Shown here one piece after another: positions 25,085-34,189 of a stretch of DNA of 64,000 nt. The position numbers and the translations under genes were made by a program. Within the stretch, counting starts at the first letter, position 1, and every line of letters starts with the position of its first letter. The stretch is from an uncultured Vampirovibrio sp. (GTDB lineage: Bacteria > Cyanobacteriota > Vampirovibrionia > Gastranaerophilales > Gastranaerophilaceae), in contig CAJTXZ010000013.1 of assembly GCA_910583725.1 (NCBI GenBank), positions 1 through 64,000 of the forward strand, read 5' to 3'. The notes below the pieces were generated by a model. It saw only the letters and a list, made by a program, of their open reading frames with translations. It made no database searches and was not told where the DNA came from.

Positions 25085-26609
25085 TTTATTATCAACATTT
25101 ATACTTGTTTTATTGCCGATAATTGCGGGTTTAGTGGTGATTTCACCGTTTTTTCCAAATAACGGCATAAAAATCAGGCGTTTTGCAAAAGGTTTTTGTG
25201 TGTTTAATCTTATTTTTACGGCATTATTTATGCTGTTTAAATCGCCTTTAGATACGGGGTTTGATTTTGTTGAAAAATTTCCATTTCGTATAATTCCAAA
25301 CCTTGAAGCCATAATTGCTTTCGGTGTTGATAATTTTTCTATAATAATGTGTTTATTAACCTCTTTTATTATGCTTTTAGCTTTGATGGCTTCAAAAAGC
25401 ATGATAAATTCAAAGCAAAAATTGTTCTACAGCCTTATGCTATTTTTGCTAGGAAGTGTTTTAGGAATTTTCTGCGCTAATAATTTGTTTACATTTTTAT
25501 TATTTTGGATGATGGCCATTGTGCCTTCGTTTTTTCTTATTTTTATGTGGGGCGGGAGCAATGCAAGAAAAAATGCTGTAAAATTTATGCTTTTTTCTTC
25601 TGTAAGTTCATTATTTTTAATGCTTTCCGTTGGTTTAATATATGCTTATTGTACTGATTTAAATATTTTGAGTGATTTTGGCACGCTTATTAAAAAAAGT
25701 GAAGATTTTCCGGTTGTTATGCAGATGATTGTTTGCGCCGGCTTTACACTGGCATTTGCTATAAGGCTTCCGTTGTTTCCTTTTCATTCGTGGCTTCCTT
25801 CTGTGCATAGCGAAGTTCCTGCGCCTGTCGGTGCGGTGTTTGCAGGGGTTCTTTTGAATACGGCGGCATACAGCTTTATTCGGATAAATTTAGAGATGTT
25901 TTATGATGTTTTTCAATTATTTGCGCCCGGAATTATTTTTCTGTGTGCAATAAGTGTCTTTTGGGCATCATATACAGCAATTGCGCAAAATAACATAAGA
26001 AAGCTTGTTTCGTATATATCAATCGTCAATATGGGTGTGATTTTGATTGGAATTTCATCTTTTAGCGAATATGGACTTTGCGGGGCAATTTTTCATATGG
26101 CGGCCCACAGCCTTATTATCTCTGGCTTGTTTATTGGCTGCGGCATAATATATTTAAAATTTAAGACCGATAAGCTTGAACTTTTAGGCGGAATTGCAAA
26201 ATATGCACCTATCCTTTGCGGTTTAATGCTTTTTATAGGGCTTGCGTGCACCTATGTGCCTTTAACTATGGGTTTCAGTGGCGCTTTTATGTCTCTTGCC
26301 GGGGGATTTAATTCGCCATTGATTGAAAAATCATTCTTTGCATCCTCCCTGATACAGTTATCAGCGGTGATTGCGGCTTTTGGCGGAGTTTTGGCAGGGG
26401 TTTATATTTTAAAACTGATGCATAAAACCTTTTTTGGATTATCAGAATTTGATTTTGGGGAAATAAAGCTTGCAAATCATCAGATTGCCGTGTTGATAAT
26501 AATTTCCCTCGGTATTCTAATTTTTGGGATTTATCCTATGGGAATCGTTGATAAAATCGGAAGTTTTTGCGAGACGAATATTTCAAATATATTGACAGCC
26601 ATTTTTTAA
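25074..26609 (+). CDS. nuoM: NADH-quinone oxidoreductase subunit M with altered pumping residues
   Basis: A 511-residue, 14-helix antiporter-like subunit that aligns well with E. coli NuoM, for example FPFHSWLPSVHSE against VPLHGWLPDAHSQ. Three positions important for proton transfer are changed: the helix-5 Glu144 is Met146 (LFWMMAI), the helix-7 Lys234 is Arg231 (AFAIRLP), and the helix-8 Lys265 is Asn262 (GVLLNTAAY). The helix-11/12 region His (HMAAHS) is kept. The reading frame is intact, so this is sequence drift or adaptation rather than a broken gene. Confidence 0.93.
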   Translation: MAVNLLSTFILVLLPIIAGLVVISPFFPNNGIKIRRFAKGFCVFNLIFTALFMLFKSPLDTGFDFVEKFPFRIIPNLEAIIAFGVDNFSIIMCLLTSFIMLLALMASKSMINSKQKLFYSLMLFLLGSVLGIFCANNLFTFLLFWMMAIVPSFFLIFMWGGSNARKNAVKFMLFSSVSSLFLMLSVGLIYAYCTDLNILSDFGTLIKKSEDFPVVMQMIVCAGFTLAFAIRLPLFPFHSWLPSVHSEVPAPVGAVFAGVLLNTAAYSFIRINLEMFYDVFQLFAPGIIFLCAISVFWASYTAIAQNNIRKLVSYISIVNMGVILIGISSFSEYGLCGAIFHMAAHSLIISGLFIGCGIIYLKFKTDKLELLGGIAKYAPILCGLMLFIGLACTYVPLTMGFSGAFMSLAGGFNSPLIEKSFFASSLIQLSAVIAAFGGVLAGVYILKLMHKTFFGLSEFDFGEIKLANHQIAVLIIISLGILIFGIYPMGIVDKIGSFCETNISNILTAIF

Positions 26610-26634
26610 TAAGGATTTTTAAGAAGGAGCAGAA

Positions 26635-28215
26635 ATGGGAAATGCTTTTGAAAATTTAATATATTTTATTCCGGATTTTATATTGATATTTGGAATTATT
26701 TTGTTAATTTTTGTAAATTTACAGGTTGGTTCAAAATTATCTCCAAAGTGGTATATGGTGCTTATGAGTTTAGTGCTTTTTAGTGCTCTTCTTGGATTTT
26801 TGCCATTTGCCGGAGATTTTTTAAAGCTTTCCGGGCTCAGCCATATTTTTGCAAACCATATAAGTTTTACACCATTTGAGGATTATAATATTGGATTTTT
26901 CAATGATGCTATCCGAATAAAGCCTCTTGGTGTTTTGTTTAAGTTTTTAATAATATCTTCCGGGTTTTTGTGTGTGATACTTTCATACCCTTTTGTTAAG
27001 AGGCTGAATCAGAAGATTTCAAACTTTACCATTTTGTTTTTGCTTGGTGTTTTTGGTTCTTCTATGGTGGTTTTAGCCAATGATTTTTTGTCGCTTTTTA
27101 TAGCTTGTGAAATTTTATCTGCCTGCATATTTTTTCTCATTGCAATATTTGATGATAAGAAGGAAAAAACAGCACTTGAGGGTGCTGTAAAATTTCTTAT
27201 ACTAAATGAATTTGCAAGCGTATTTTATTTAATTGGAATAAGCTATATATACTTGAATTTGGGCACAATTAATTTTTCTGATATTAATACGATGGCTTTG
27301 AATAAAATTTTGCCATCGAGCCCGCTTTTAAATGTGGCTGAGATATTGACGTTTTTGGCGCTCACATTCAAAATAGGCGCTTACCCCTTTTATATATGGG
27401 TTATGGATGCATTTAAGGCGTCAAATTATGCTGTCGGGCTTTTTATTTCAACAACTGCACAGTTTGCAGCTGCTTTTGCACTTACTGAGGCTGCGTTTGT
27501 GCTTGGCTATTTTGGCAGTATATTGAGCTTCGCCCTTGTATTATCTTCTGTCTTAACGTTGCTTTTAGGAGCTCTTTTTATCTTTAGAACAGTTGAAAAA
27601 GAGGGTGAAATAAAAGATTTTCTTGCGGCATCTTCCATATTAAACATGGGTTATGTTTTTCTTGGGATTGCGTTTTTAACCAAAAATTCAATTACAGCGT
27701 CTGTATTTTGTTTAATCATATATATGATTTCAAACTTTGCCCTTTGGGCTGCATTTATGCTTGTTGTGAGAAATTTAAGGAAAACGCCTGTAGAATCTCC
27801 TTATGGCGGTATAATAAAGCCGGGCGAGGATATTTCTTCCATTAAAGGTATGGCATACATCAGCCCGTTTTTCGTGTCGCTTATTACAATATGTATAATA
27901 TCCCTCGCTGGTTTTCCAATTACTGCAGGGTTTGTATCACGGTTTTATTTATTTTCTGAAATTTTAAGAAGCGGTGTGTGGGCTGTATATCCTTTGATTT
28001 TTGCTGCAGCTGCAGGCGTTATTGCTGTTTATTCTTATTTTAAGATGATATCGTATATGTTTATGAAGCCAAAAAGACTTAAGATATACAAGAAAAAGCT
28101 TCTTTTTAACAGGTTGAATGTATATACTTTTATATTATCTGCCGCAGCAGTGTTTTTATGCGTTTTATTTTTCTTTGGCGCACCTTTTCTTCGAATGCTT
28201 GAAAAAATTGTGTAA
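26635..28215 (+). CDS. nuoN: NADH-quinone oxidoreductase subunit N
   Basis: A 526-residue antiporter-like subunit, last gene of the nuo operon, with AAGGAG before the ATG. The helix-5 Glu (ACEILS) and the helix-7 Lys in the FKIGAYPFYIWVMDAF block are kept. It forms the third antiporter-like unit of the membrane arm. nuoE, nuoF and nuoG do not follow, so the operon encodes an 11-subunit complex, as in cyanobacterial NDH-1 and the methanogen Fpo core. Confidence 0.94.
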   Translation: MGNAFENLIYFIPDFILIFGIILLIFVNLQVGSKLSPKWYMVLMSLVLFSALLGFLPFAGDFLKLSGLSHIFANHISFTPFEDYNIGFFNDAIRIKPLGVLFKFLIISSGFLCVILSYPFVKRLNQKISNFTILFLLGVFGSSMVVLANDFLSLFIACEILSACIFFLIAIFDDKKEKTALEGAVKFLILNEFASVFYLIGISYIYLNLGTINFSDINTMALNKILPSSPLLNVAEILTFLALTFKIGAYPFYIWVMDAFKASNYAVGLFISTTAQFAAAFALTEAAFVLGYFGSILSFALVLSSVLTLLLGALFIFRTVEKEGEIKDFLAASSILNMGYVFLGIAFLTKNSITASVFCLIIYMISNFALWAAFMLVVRNLRKTPVESPYGGIIKPGEDISSIKGMAYISPFFVSLITICIISLAGFPITAGFVSRFYLFSEILRSGVWAVYPLIFAAAAGVIAVYSYFKMISYMFMKPKRLKIYKKKLLFNRLNVYTFILSAAAVFLCVLFFFGAPFLRMLEKIV

Positions 28216-28231
28216 AAAGTTTTAGTATACG

Positions 28232-28273
28232 ATTTTAAGCCCCCATAGATTAAGAGGATGGGGGCTTAAAAAT
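28232..28273. terminator. Hairpin between convergent nuoN and the next gene
   Basis: ATTTTAAGCCCCCAT pairs with ATGGGGGCTTAAAA around an 11-base loop. The GC core with A/T flanks can act in both directions, although the T tract on the plus strand is absent. Confidence 0.7.
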
Positions 28274-28296
28274 ACATTTGGTCTATTTAGCGTAGT

Positions 28297-29364
28297 CTAA
28301 GCGCCGGCATCAGGGTTTCTTTCAAGAATTTCTTCTTGTGTGCCGTCAAAGTAGATTGCTCCGCTGCCCACTTCATAGAAAGGATCGCCGTCTTTGCTTA
28401 CCTTGGTGTCATATACAATGCCGTCAGCGGTTTCTGCGTAGTTTATCTTTGATTGTTTGGAGACAAGGACGGTGTCATCTACAAGGGTTCTAGCTGTTGT
28501 TATTGCAAGTTTGCCGTTTTCTGAATGTTCATAGTCTACAATGTATCTGTTGCCTTTGCCGTCGTTTGTACTTGTATGGGTAATATTTCCTTTTGCGTCT
28601 AATTGTTCATATTTTACTACGGCCTCTTTGCCTGGCTCTTCAATGATTGCAAACCTTGCCACTCTGCCATCGGGTTTTACTTGTTGATATTCATAAGACA
28701 CTTTTGTGAGTTCATTACCGTCGTTATCTGTTATCACTTTTTGTGACAAGTAGCGGTTTACTCCGTTATATTCATAGGCTGTTGTTTTTATGGTACCGCC
28801 CTTATTTAAGGTTTTTTTCGTAACTTTGCCTGTTTCATTATCATATTCTTTTACTATTTCTGTGGGCACACCTTTTATTGTGCCGGAGATTTTTTTATGG
28901 GTTTTATGTCCTGTCTCAGGATTGTATTCGACGTTAGTTGTTGTAACGTTGCCGTTAGAGCCTGTTTTTACTATACTTTTAGAATTAAGCTTGCCTTTTG
29001 TGTAGTTTCTTGTCACAACCTGCTCAAAACCGTTTTTTGTAATGGTTTTTACTTCAGATTCAAGCCGGTTTTTATCATCAAATGTTTGTACAACAGTTTT
29101 GCCGTTTTTGTATTCTATTGTCAAAACATTACCGTTCCTTGTTGCGGCTGTGCAGTTTTTGCCATACAATTTTTGAGGATTTTTAACCTCTGTAACATCA
29201 TCTTCTAATGAATTAGTGTCTACAAGTTCGCACTCTTCATTTGCAGCATTTGCTTTTGCGCCTAATTCTTCTTTTTGCTGCGGCTTTTTCTTGTTTTCAA
29301 CAGGAGCGGTATTAACAGAATTTACAGCATTTGCTGTGTTAAATGAATCCACACCGTTAACCAT
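28297..29364 (-). CDS. Repeat-rich beta protein of unknown function
   Basis: A 355-residue soluble protein. The first 60 residues are low-complexity (Asn/Ala/Val, then Lys/Glu). The rest is made of short strands with alternating NG/DG turns, such as RNGNVLTIEYKNGK and KVTKKTLNKGG, which resembles antitoxin-like or RHS/YD-type wrap repeats. There is no signal peptide, though non-classical export is possible. An AAGGAAC site precedes the ATG. It is convergent with nuoN. No catalytic motif is seen. Confidence 0.7.
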   Translation of the reverse strand: MVNGVDSFNTANAVNSVNTAPVENKKKPQQKEELGAKANAANEECELVDTNSLEDDVTEVKNPQKLYGKNCTAATRNGNVLTIEYKNGKTVVQTFDDKNRLESEVKTITKNGFEQVVTRNYTKGKLNSKSIVKTGSNGNVTTTNVEYNPETGHKTHKKISGTIKGVPTEIVKEYDNETGKVTKKTLNKGGTIKTTAYEYNGVNRYLSQKVITDNDGNELTKVSYEYQQVKPDGRVARFAIIEEPGKEAVVKYEQLDAKGNITHTSTNDGKGNRYIVDYEHSENGKLAITTARTLVDDTVLVSKQSKINYAETADGIVYDTKVSKDGDPFYEVGSGAIYFDGTQEEILERNPDAGA

Positions 29365-29719
29365 ATGTTAGTTCCTTTCACTATGCTACAAGCCCTATAA
29401 CGGCACTTTTTAGGTAAAACTTTAGGGAATGAAAATTTTTGTATCATTTTATTTACAAAAATTAATATTAATAGCGAGGTGCCGGACACAGCAGGGTTTG
29501 TTTTTGTCTTTGGTAATTACGTATAATTTCACCTTGTCTGTTGTATGTTTTCTCTTTATTTTGCATTTTGCACATATAAATCACCGGTTTTGGGTTTTTA
29601 GGCTACCAGAAGTGTATCAGAGCGGTTGTTTATATGTGCAAGATACTTTATTGGAAAGATTTTTGTGTGAAATTATAGATGATTATCTCATTTTCCAAGA
29701 GGGAAAAAGGAAGGGTATT
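29365..29719. other. Non-coding region
   Basis: About 355 bases between two minus-strand genes. The plus-strand ORF across it is judged spurious because it runs through the terminator at 29720-29752. The promoter of the beta-repeat protein should be here but is not clear. Confidence 0.4.
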
Positions 29720-29752
29720 AAAAAACACCTCTTTAAAGAGGTGTTTTTTTTG
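29720..29752 (-). terminator. Terminator of the secreted protein gene
   Basis: CACCTCTTTAAAGAGGTG (29726-29743) is a perfect palindrome flanked by A6 and T8, a strong bidirectional terminator 17 bases after the minus-strand stop. Confidence 0.9.
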
Positions 29753-29768
29753 ATTATATTTTGTTTAA

Positions 29769-30230
29769 TTACAGGCTGTCAACATCGTTAATTGGTGAAG
29801 CGTCCTGCATATTTACAGTGTCGTCAATTTCTGCGTGCGTTTGTTTGTTTCTTGCAGTTTGAGCCATATTTTCATCTTTTTGCGCGTCAAATGGTGAATC
29901 CATTTCAAACCAGCTGTTTGTGAATGTTATATCGTGTCTGCCGAATAGTTCATCATCTTGTGCTGGGTCAAACCATCTTTTAACGATTGTATACCATTTT
30001 CCTCTTTCATCTGCTGCGCCTGCGAGAGGGTCTTTTTTGTAGTATGGCTCAATGGTTTTATTTGAATGCAAATATCTTACAGTATCGGTAACTTGTGTCA
30101 TACCGGTGCTGAATCCTTCTGATTTTAAATGCGGAACTGTTGAAATGTCTTCAGACTGAATTGAAGCAAATGCACCTGGGGTGATTCCAAATGCACTTAA
30201 AACACAAAGGGTTATTGCAAATTTTTTCAT
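29769..30230 (-). CDS. Secreted protein of unknown function
   Basis: A 153-residue protein with a clear Sec signal peptide (MKKFAITLCVLSAFGITPGAFA, cleavage before Ser). The mature part is acidic and hydrophilic, with aromatic residues (KWYTIVKRWFDP) and no cysteine. GAGGA lies about ten bases before the ATG. Likely periplasmic. I do not recognise the family. It has its own terminator and lies downstream of ispG on the same strand. Confidence 0.7.
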   Translation of the reverse strand: MKKFAITLCVLSAFGITPGAFASIQSEDISTVPHLKSEGFSTGMTQVTDTVRYLHSNKTIEPYYKKDPLAGAADERGKWYTIVKRWFDPAQDDELFGRHDITFTNSWFEMDSPFDAQKDENMAQTARNKQTHAEIDDTVNMQDASPINDVDSL

Positions 30231-30320
30231 AATGTAAAATCCTCAAATTATGTACTTTTATTTTACTAATATTATTATATATTATTATTCATTTTTAACC
30301 AACTGTTTAGTGTAATTTTT

Positions 30321-31379
30321 TTAATTAAAATCTTGATTTATTATATTTTCAAACTCATCAAGCAAGTTTTCTTCCTTTACTTTCTTTATAAGAACTCCTT
30401 TTTTAAATATGTACCCTTCGCCGATAGCGCCTGCTATGCCGTAATCTGCTTCTTTTGCTTCATTGGGCCCGTTAACAGGACAACCCATTGTTGCAATTGT
30501 AACAGATTGTTGCAAATTGTTAAACTTATTTTTAAATCTTTCCTCCACACGGTGGGCAAGAGATATTAAATCTATCTGACATCTGCCGCAAGTGGGGCAG
30601 GAGACAAAGTTTACGCTGTTTTTTCTTAGTTTAAGGGCATTTAATATATCAATGCCTGCTTTTACTTCCTCAACCGGGTTTTCCGTTAAAGATACTCTTA
30701 TAGTGTCGCCAATGCCATCGCATAATAATGCACCAAGGCCGATGGCTGATTTTATTATACCGCCTCTCATTGTCCCTGCCTCTGTTACACCAAGGTGCAG
30801 AGGGTATGGAATTTCATTATATATCATTCTGTAGGCATCTATTGTTGTTTTTACGTCTGAGGATTTCAGGGATACTTTGATAAGATGAAAATCATTTTCT
30901 TCCAATATTTTTATATGATTCAAAGCGCTTTTTACCATCTTTTGGGCTAGGGTCAATGAATCATCTGCCATTAAATATTTTTCCAGAGAACCTCCATTAA
31001 CGCCTATTCTTATCGGAGTATTAGTTTTTTTTGCCATATCTACAACTTTTTTAACATGGTCTTTTCCGCCTATATTACCGGGATTTAGCCTTAGGGCGTC
31101 AATTCCTGCTTCCATTGCAGAAAGGGCCAGTCTGTAGTCAAAATGAATGTCTGCAACTAATGGGACATTTGTTTTTTGTTTGATTTCTTTAAGGGCTGCG
31201 GCACAGTCTTTATTTAAAACAGCAAGGCGGACAATATCGCAGCCTGCGTCTTGCAGTTCTTTTATTTGCGCAACGGTTTTTTTGATGTCATCGGTTTTTG
31301 TGTTTGTCATGGACTGCACTGAAGGTGGCGCTCCTGCGCCGATTTTTACATCCCCTATTTTAATTTGAATCTTTTCCAT
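30321..31379 (-). CDS. ispG: 4-hydroxy-3-methylbut-2-enyl diphosphate synthase (IspG/GcpE)
   Basis: A 352-residue enzyme of the MEP isoprenoid pathway. The N-terminal TIM barrel begins PSVQSMTNTKT and carries LRLNPGNIGG. The C-terminal domain has the [4Fe-4S] ligands in SCPTCGRC and MGCPVNGPNEA. It converts MEcPP to HMBPP with two electrons from ferredoxin or flavodoxin. The ATG at 31379 is preferred over the upstream GTG (31394) because GGAAAG precedes it and the family begins here. It diverges from the phosphoesterase gene, only 45 bases away. Confidence 0.96.
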   Translation of the reverse strand: MEKIQIKIGDVKIGAGAPPSVQSMTNTKTDDIKKTVAQIKELQDAGCDIVRLAVLNKDCAAALKEIKQKTNVPLVADIHFDYRLALSAMEAGIDALRLNPGNIGGKDHVKKVVDMAKKTNTPIRIGVNGGSLEKYLMADDSLTLAQKMVKSALNHIKILEENDFHLIKVSLKSSDVKTTIDAYRMIYNEIPYPLHLGVTEAGTMRGGIIKSAIGLGALLCDGIGDTIRVSLTENPVEEVKAGIDILNALKLRKNSVNFVSCPTCGRCQIDLISLAHRVEERFKNKFNNLQQSVTIATMGCPVNGPNEAKEADYGIAGAIGEGYIFKKGVLIKKVKEENLLDEFENIINQDFN

Positions 31380-31407
31380 AAAATTTCTTTCCACATTTAT
31401 TATTTTT

Positions 31408-31426
31408 TATGCTAAAATCATAGCAT
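31408..31426 (+). promoter_or_regulatory. Extended -10 promoter of the phosphoesterase gene (leaderless)
   Basis: TG-C-TAAAAT (31410-31418) ends six bases before the ATG at 31425, so the mRNA should begin at or next to the start codon. ATGCTA and TAGCAT (31409-31414, 31421-31426) form an inverted repeat around it. Confidence 0.55.
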
Positions 31427-32177
31427 GAAAATTGCAGTAATATCAGATATACACGGAAACAAACTGGCTCTTGATACAGTTTTAGATGACATTAACAAAA
31501 ATGAATGTGATAAAATATTTTGTCTTGGCGACATTGCAATGGCAGGATATGACCCGAATTACACCATTGAAAAATGCATAGAACTTCAAACCTCTATGGG
31601 CAGAAACTTTGAGATAATTCAGGGAAACACTGACAGGCTTATTGCGAATTTTTCGGATTCCTGTTTTTCAACGCTTGTCTCAAAAGCTTCACCCATGGCA
31701 TATGCACTTCGGGATGATATGCTTATCATTAAGAAAGAAAATATTGAATATTTGAGGCGTTTGCCTGAAAACAAGATGGTGGCTTTGGAATATAAGACAA
31801 AAACTCTTAGAATTCAGTTAGTGCACGGCTCTCCAAGGCGTCAGGATGAAAATATTTATCCAAGCCTGACAGAGGCTGAGGTTGAGGATATAACAGGCCG
31901 CTCTTATGCTGACATTATTTTTTGCGGGCATACACATTTACCTTGCGGATATGTTTTGAGCTCCGGAAAACATGTTGTAAATGTCGGCAGTGTCGGCAGG
32001 TCAATGATACCAAACAGAATGCCTGTTTATGTGGTGCTAAAAATCAATGACAACGGTACATTTGAAATTGAGCACAAGTTTTTAAACTATGATAATAAAA
32101 AAGTGAGCAGGCTAATAGCAGAGAGGGGCTTTAAAGAAGCAGACAAGCTTGCAAAAATGTTTTTAAAAGAGGAATAA
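31425..32177 (+). CDS. Calcineurin-like metallophosphoesterase, YfcE/MJ0936 type
   Basis: A 250-residue protein with all motifs of the family: D8-x-H10, GD36, GNTD (about 68-71), LVHGSP, GHTH and NVGSVGRS. Such enzymes bind two metals and cleave phosphodiesters in the cytoplasm; the natural substrate is unknown. There is no ribosome binding site, and the -10 box position implies a leaderless transcript. The TPR gene follows after four bases. Confidence 0.88.
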   Translation: MKIAVISDIHGNKLALDTVLDDINKNECDKIFCLGDIAMAGYDPNYTIEKCIELQTSMGRNFEIIQGNTDRLIANFSDSCFSTLVSKASPMAYALRDDMLIIKKENIEYLRRLPENKMVALEYKTKTLRIQLVHGSPRRQDENIYPSLTEAEVEDITGRSYADIIFCGHTHLPCGYVLSSGKHVVNVGSVGRSMIPNRMPVYVVLKINDNGTFEIEHKFLNYDNKKVSRLIAERGFKEADKLAKMFLKEE

Positions 32178-32181
32178 ATAA

Positions 32182-33372
32182 ATGCCAGAAGAATTGCAAA
32201 CCCTTCATACAAAAGCATCTGAGGCTATGGCTGATGGGGATAGAGAAAAAGCTATTGAACTTTATAATGAGATATTAAAACAAGCGCCCACCGATGAAAT
32301 TGCCCATGGCCAATTGATGGATTTATATTTTGACCATGATAAGTTTAAGTATTATATAATGCGTGCAAATTACAATGCTGTTAATCAAAAATTCGAGCAT
32401 GCTATAAATGATACAAAGAAGGCATTGAATGTTAATGCTGAATCAATTGAAGCAAGGGTAAAGCTTGCAAGGCTGTACAGGGTTTGTAATAAGAACCTTA
32501 AAGCAATTGATGAATTTAACAAAGTTATTGAATTAGAGCCAAAATTAAGAGATAGCTATCTTGAACTTATAAGCCTTTATACTATTGAAGATGCCAAAGA
32601 TAGTGCTGTCGGCATTGCAAAGAAGGCGGTTGATGAATTCAATGAAGATGTTGAATTAAAGAATGTGCTTGCAAAATTGTATTTTGATACAGGTTGCTAT
32701 GATTTAGCACTTAATGTTGTTTGTGATAAGAATCTTAAGGTTAAGATTTTATTGTCTGATGGTAAAAATGATGAAGCCAAGCGGATTTTGGATGAAATTA
32801 AGGGCAATCTGCCCGATGATAAGGAGCAAAAAGGTACGTATTATTTGCTTTTGGCTGAATATTTTTATAACAAAAATGAATATGATAATGCATTAAACAC
32901 CATCAATGATTTTATAAAAATTATGGGCCCGAATGCTGTATCGTTTCAGATGAAGGCGCTTTGCTATGAGGGCAAGGGTGATGATTTTAATGCAAGTGTG
33001 AACTTTGGGTATATGAAAAAGGCCCAGGGTAAAAATGATGAAGCTATTGTTGAATTTAACCATGCGCACAGCCTTAATAAGAAGGATAAGAATGTGCTTG
33101 TAGAGCTTGCAAATTTATACATGGTGCTTGGCGAAAAATATACGGCAATGGATTTTTGGAATGCCATATACGAATTAGACGGCGATAATGATGCTAAAGA
33201 GGTGCTTGGTGAATTTTATTTTGCAGAGGGCGATTATAAGATGGCTGCAAAATATGGCAAGACAAAGGGTGATAACCTTGAGGCTAATGGTGCCGAAAAG
33301 AATTATTCAGAGGCTGATGAAGAGGATGAGGGGCTTATTGAAAAAATTATTAAGTTTTTTACAAAGAAATAA
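32182..33372 (+). CDS. TPR repeat protein
   Basis: A 396-residue cytoplasmic protein built of about nine TPR-like helical hairpins. Clear ones are at residues 8-40, 72-105, 106-138 and 300-335, with AIELYNEILKQAP and AIDEFNKVIELEP as typical units. A charged linker (YSEADEEDEG) and a short amphipathic C-terminal helix (LIEKIIKFF) end it. It is in an operon with the phosphoesterase, with GAGGAA before its ATG. It is likely a scaffold or adaptor; the partner is unknown. Confidence 0.85.
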   Translation: MPEELQTLHTKASEAMADGDREKAIELYNEILKQAPTDEIAHGQLMDLYFDHDKFKYYIMRANYNAVNQKFEHAINDTKKALNVNAESIEARVKLARLYRVCNKNLKAIDEFNKVIELEPKLRDSYLELISLYTIEDAKDSAVGIAKKAVDEFNEDVELKNVLAKLYFDTGCYDLALNVVCDKNLKVKILLSDGKNDEAKRILDEIKGNLPDDKEQKGTYYLLLAEYFYNKNEYDNALNTINDFIKIMGPNAVSFQMKALCYEGKGDDFNASVNFGYMKKAQGKNDEAIVEFNHAHSLNKKDKNVLVELANLYMVLGEKYTAMDFWNAIYELDGDNDAKEVLGEFYFAEGDYKMAAKYGKTKGDNLEANGAEKNYSEADEEDEGLIEKIIKFFTKK

Positions 33373-33563
33373 TACACAAGACGGTCTTACTATACATAAA
33401 AAAAATACCATATGTAAAAATTTCAAAAGTAGTGGTGCTTTAAAAATAAGCCAAATTTGCATCAAAGATTAATTTTTGTAACATTTTATGTTTAAAACTA
33501 GCAAATAATTTCATTTTAATGTTTTTTAAAAGTATCAGCACATAAAATCAGGAAGGCAAAGCC

Positions 33564-34085
33564 ATGGATTTAAAGGTTAACAATAATATGCCGGCATTTG
33601 GCGCAAATCAAACAGAAACCACCCCCCCCCCCCCCCAACAGAAAACCGAGCAGCCTAAAGAAATAGAAGATTTTGACGCGAAATTAAAACCGGAAACACC
33701 GGAAGAAGATGAAGCGATTTTAAGCAAAGAAAAAGCAAATATAAAGGGTGAAGAAGATAAGTCTGAATTATCAAAAGAAGAAAAGCAAGAGATATTGCAC
33801 AAAGCAACAGCTAAAGCTGCAGGCTGGGCTGTTCTTTTTAATGTATTTGATACACTTTATTATGGCTTAAGAAAAGATGAAACTGTGGCAAAAAGATTTG
33901 ATTTAGATGAAGAAAAAGATAAAGACTTTATCAAACAAATTAAACGCGAGCAGACAAAAGCAACAATACCTGCAGCAATAAGTATTATAATTCCATCTAT
34001 TGGAATACAAATGCTGCCAAGACTTTTGACTTACGTTTACCAGAAAACCAAAGACCCTGCAAAATTTAACGTGAAAGAGAATTGA
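33564..34085 (+). CDS. Protein with a poly-C tract, two hydrophobic segments, function unknown
   Basis: A 173-residue protein. The first 80 residues are disordered, Pro/Glu/Lys-rich. Then come a hydrophobic helix with AAGWAVLFNVFDTLYYGL (about 87-104) and a second one (IPAAISIIIPSIGIQMLP, about 134-152). A run of 15 C (33622-33636) encodes four prolines at residues 21-24. One base more or less would move translation to a stop within about 15 codons, so the gene could be phase-variable. AGGAAGG precedes the ATG. Family not recognised. Confidence 0.65.
   Translation: MDLKVNNNMPAFGANQTETTPPPPQQKTEQPKEIEDFDAKLKPETPEEDEAILSKEKANIKGEEDKSELSKEEKQEILHKATAKAAGWAVLFNVFDTLYYGLRKDETVAKRFDLDEEKDKDFIKQIKREQTKATIPAAISIIIPSIGIQMLPRLLTYVYQKTKDPAKFNVKEN
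33622..33636. repeat. Homopolymer of 15 C inside a coding region
   Basis: An uninterrupted C15 run in an AT-rich genome, in codons 20-25 of the gene at 33564. Such runs slip during replication. Confidence 0.95.
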
Positions 34086-34189
34086 TAAGCAAAGTATTAA
34101 CTCGCCTCCCTCGAATTATCAGGGAGACATTTTTAGCTAAAATACCAATATCAATCAGAATATACGTACATTCTTTGGGTGATTGTATG

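Noticed and set aside
29429..29791. Plus-strand ORF of 120 codons
   Set aside because: It runs through the strong palindromic terminator at 29720-29752, has no ribosome binding site, and its sequence is low-complexity hydrophobic without known motifs.
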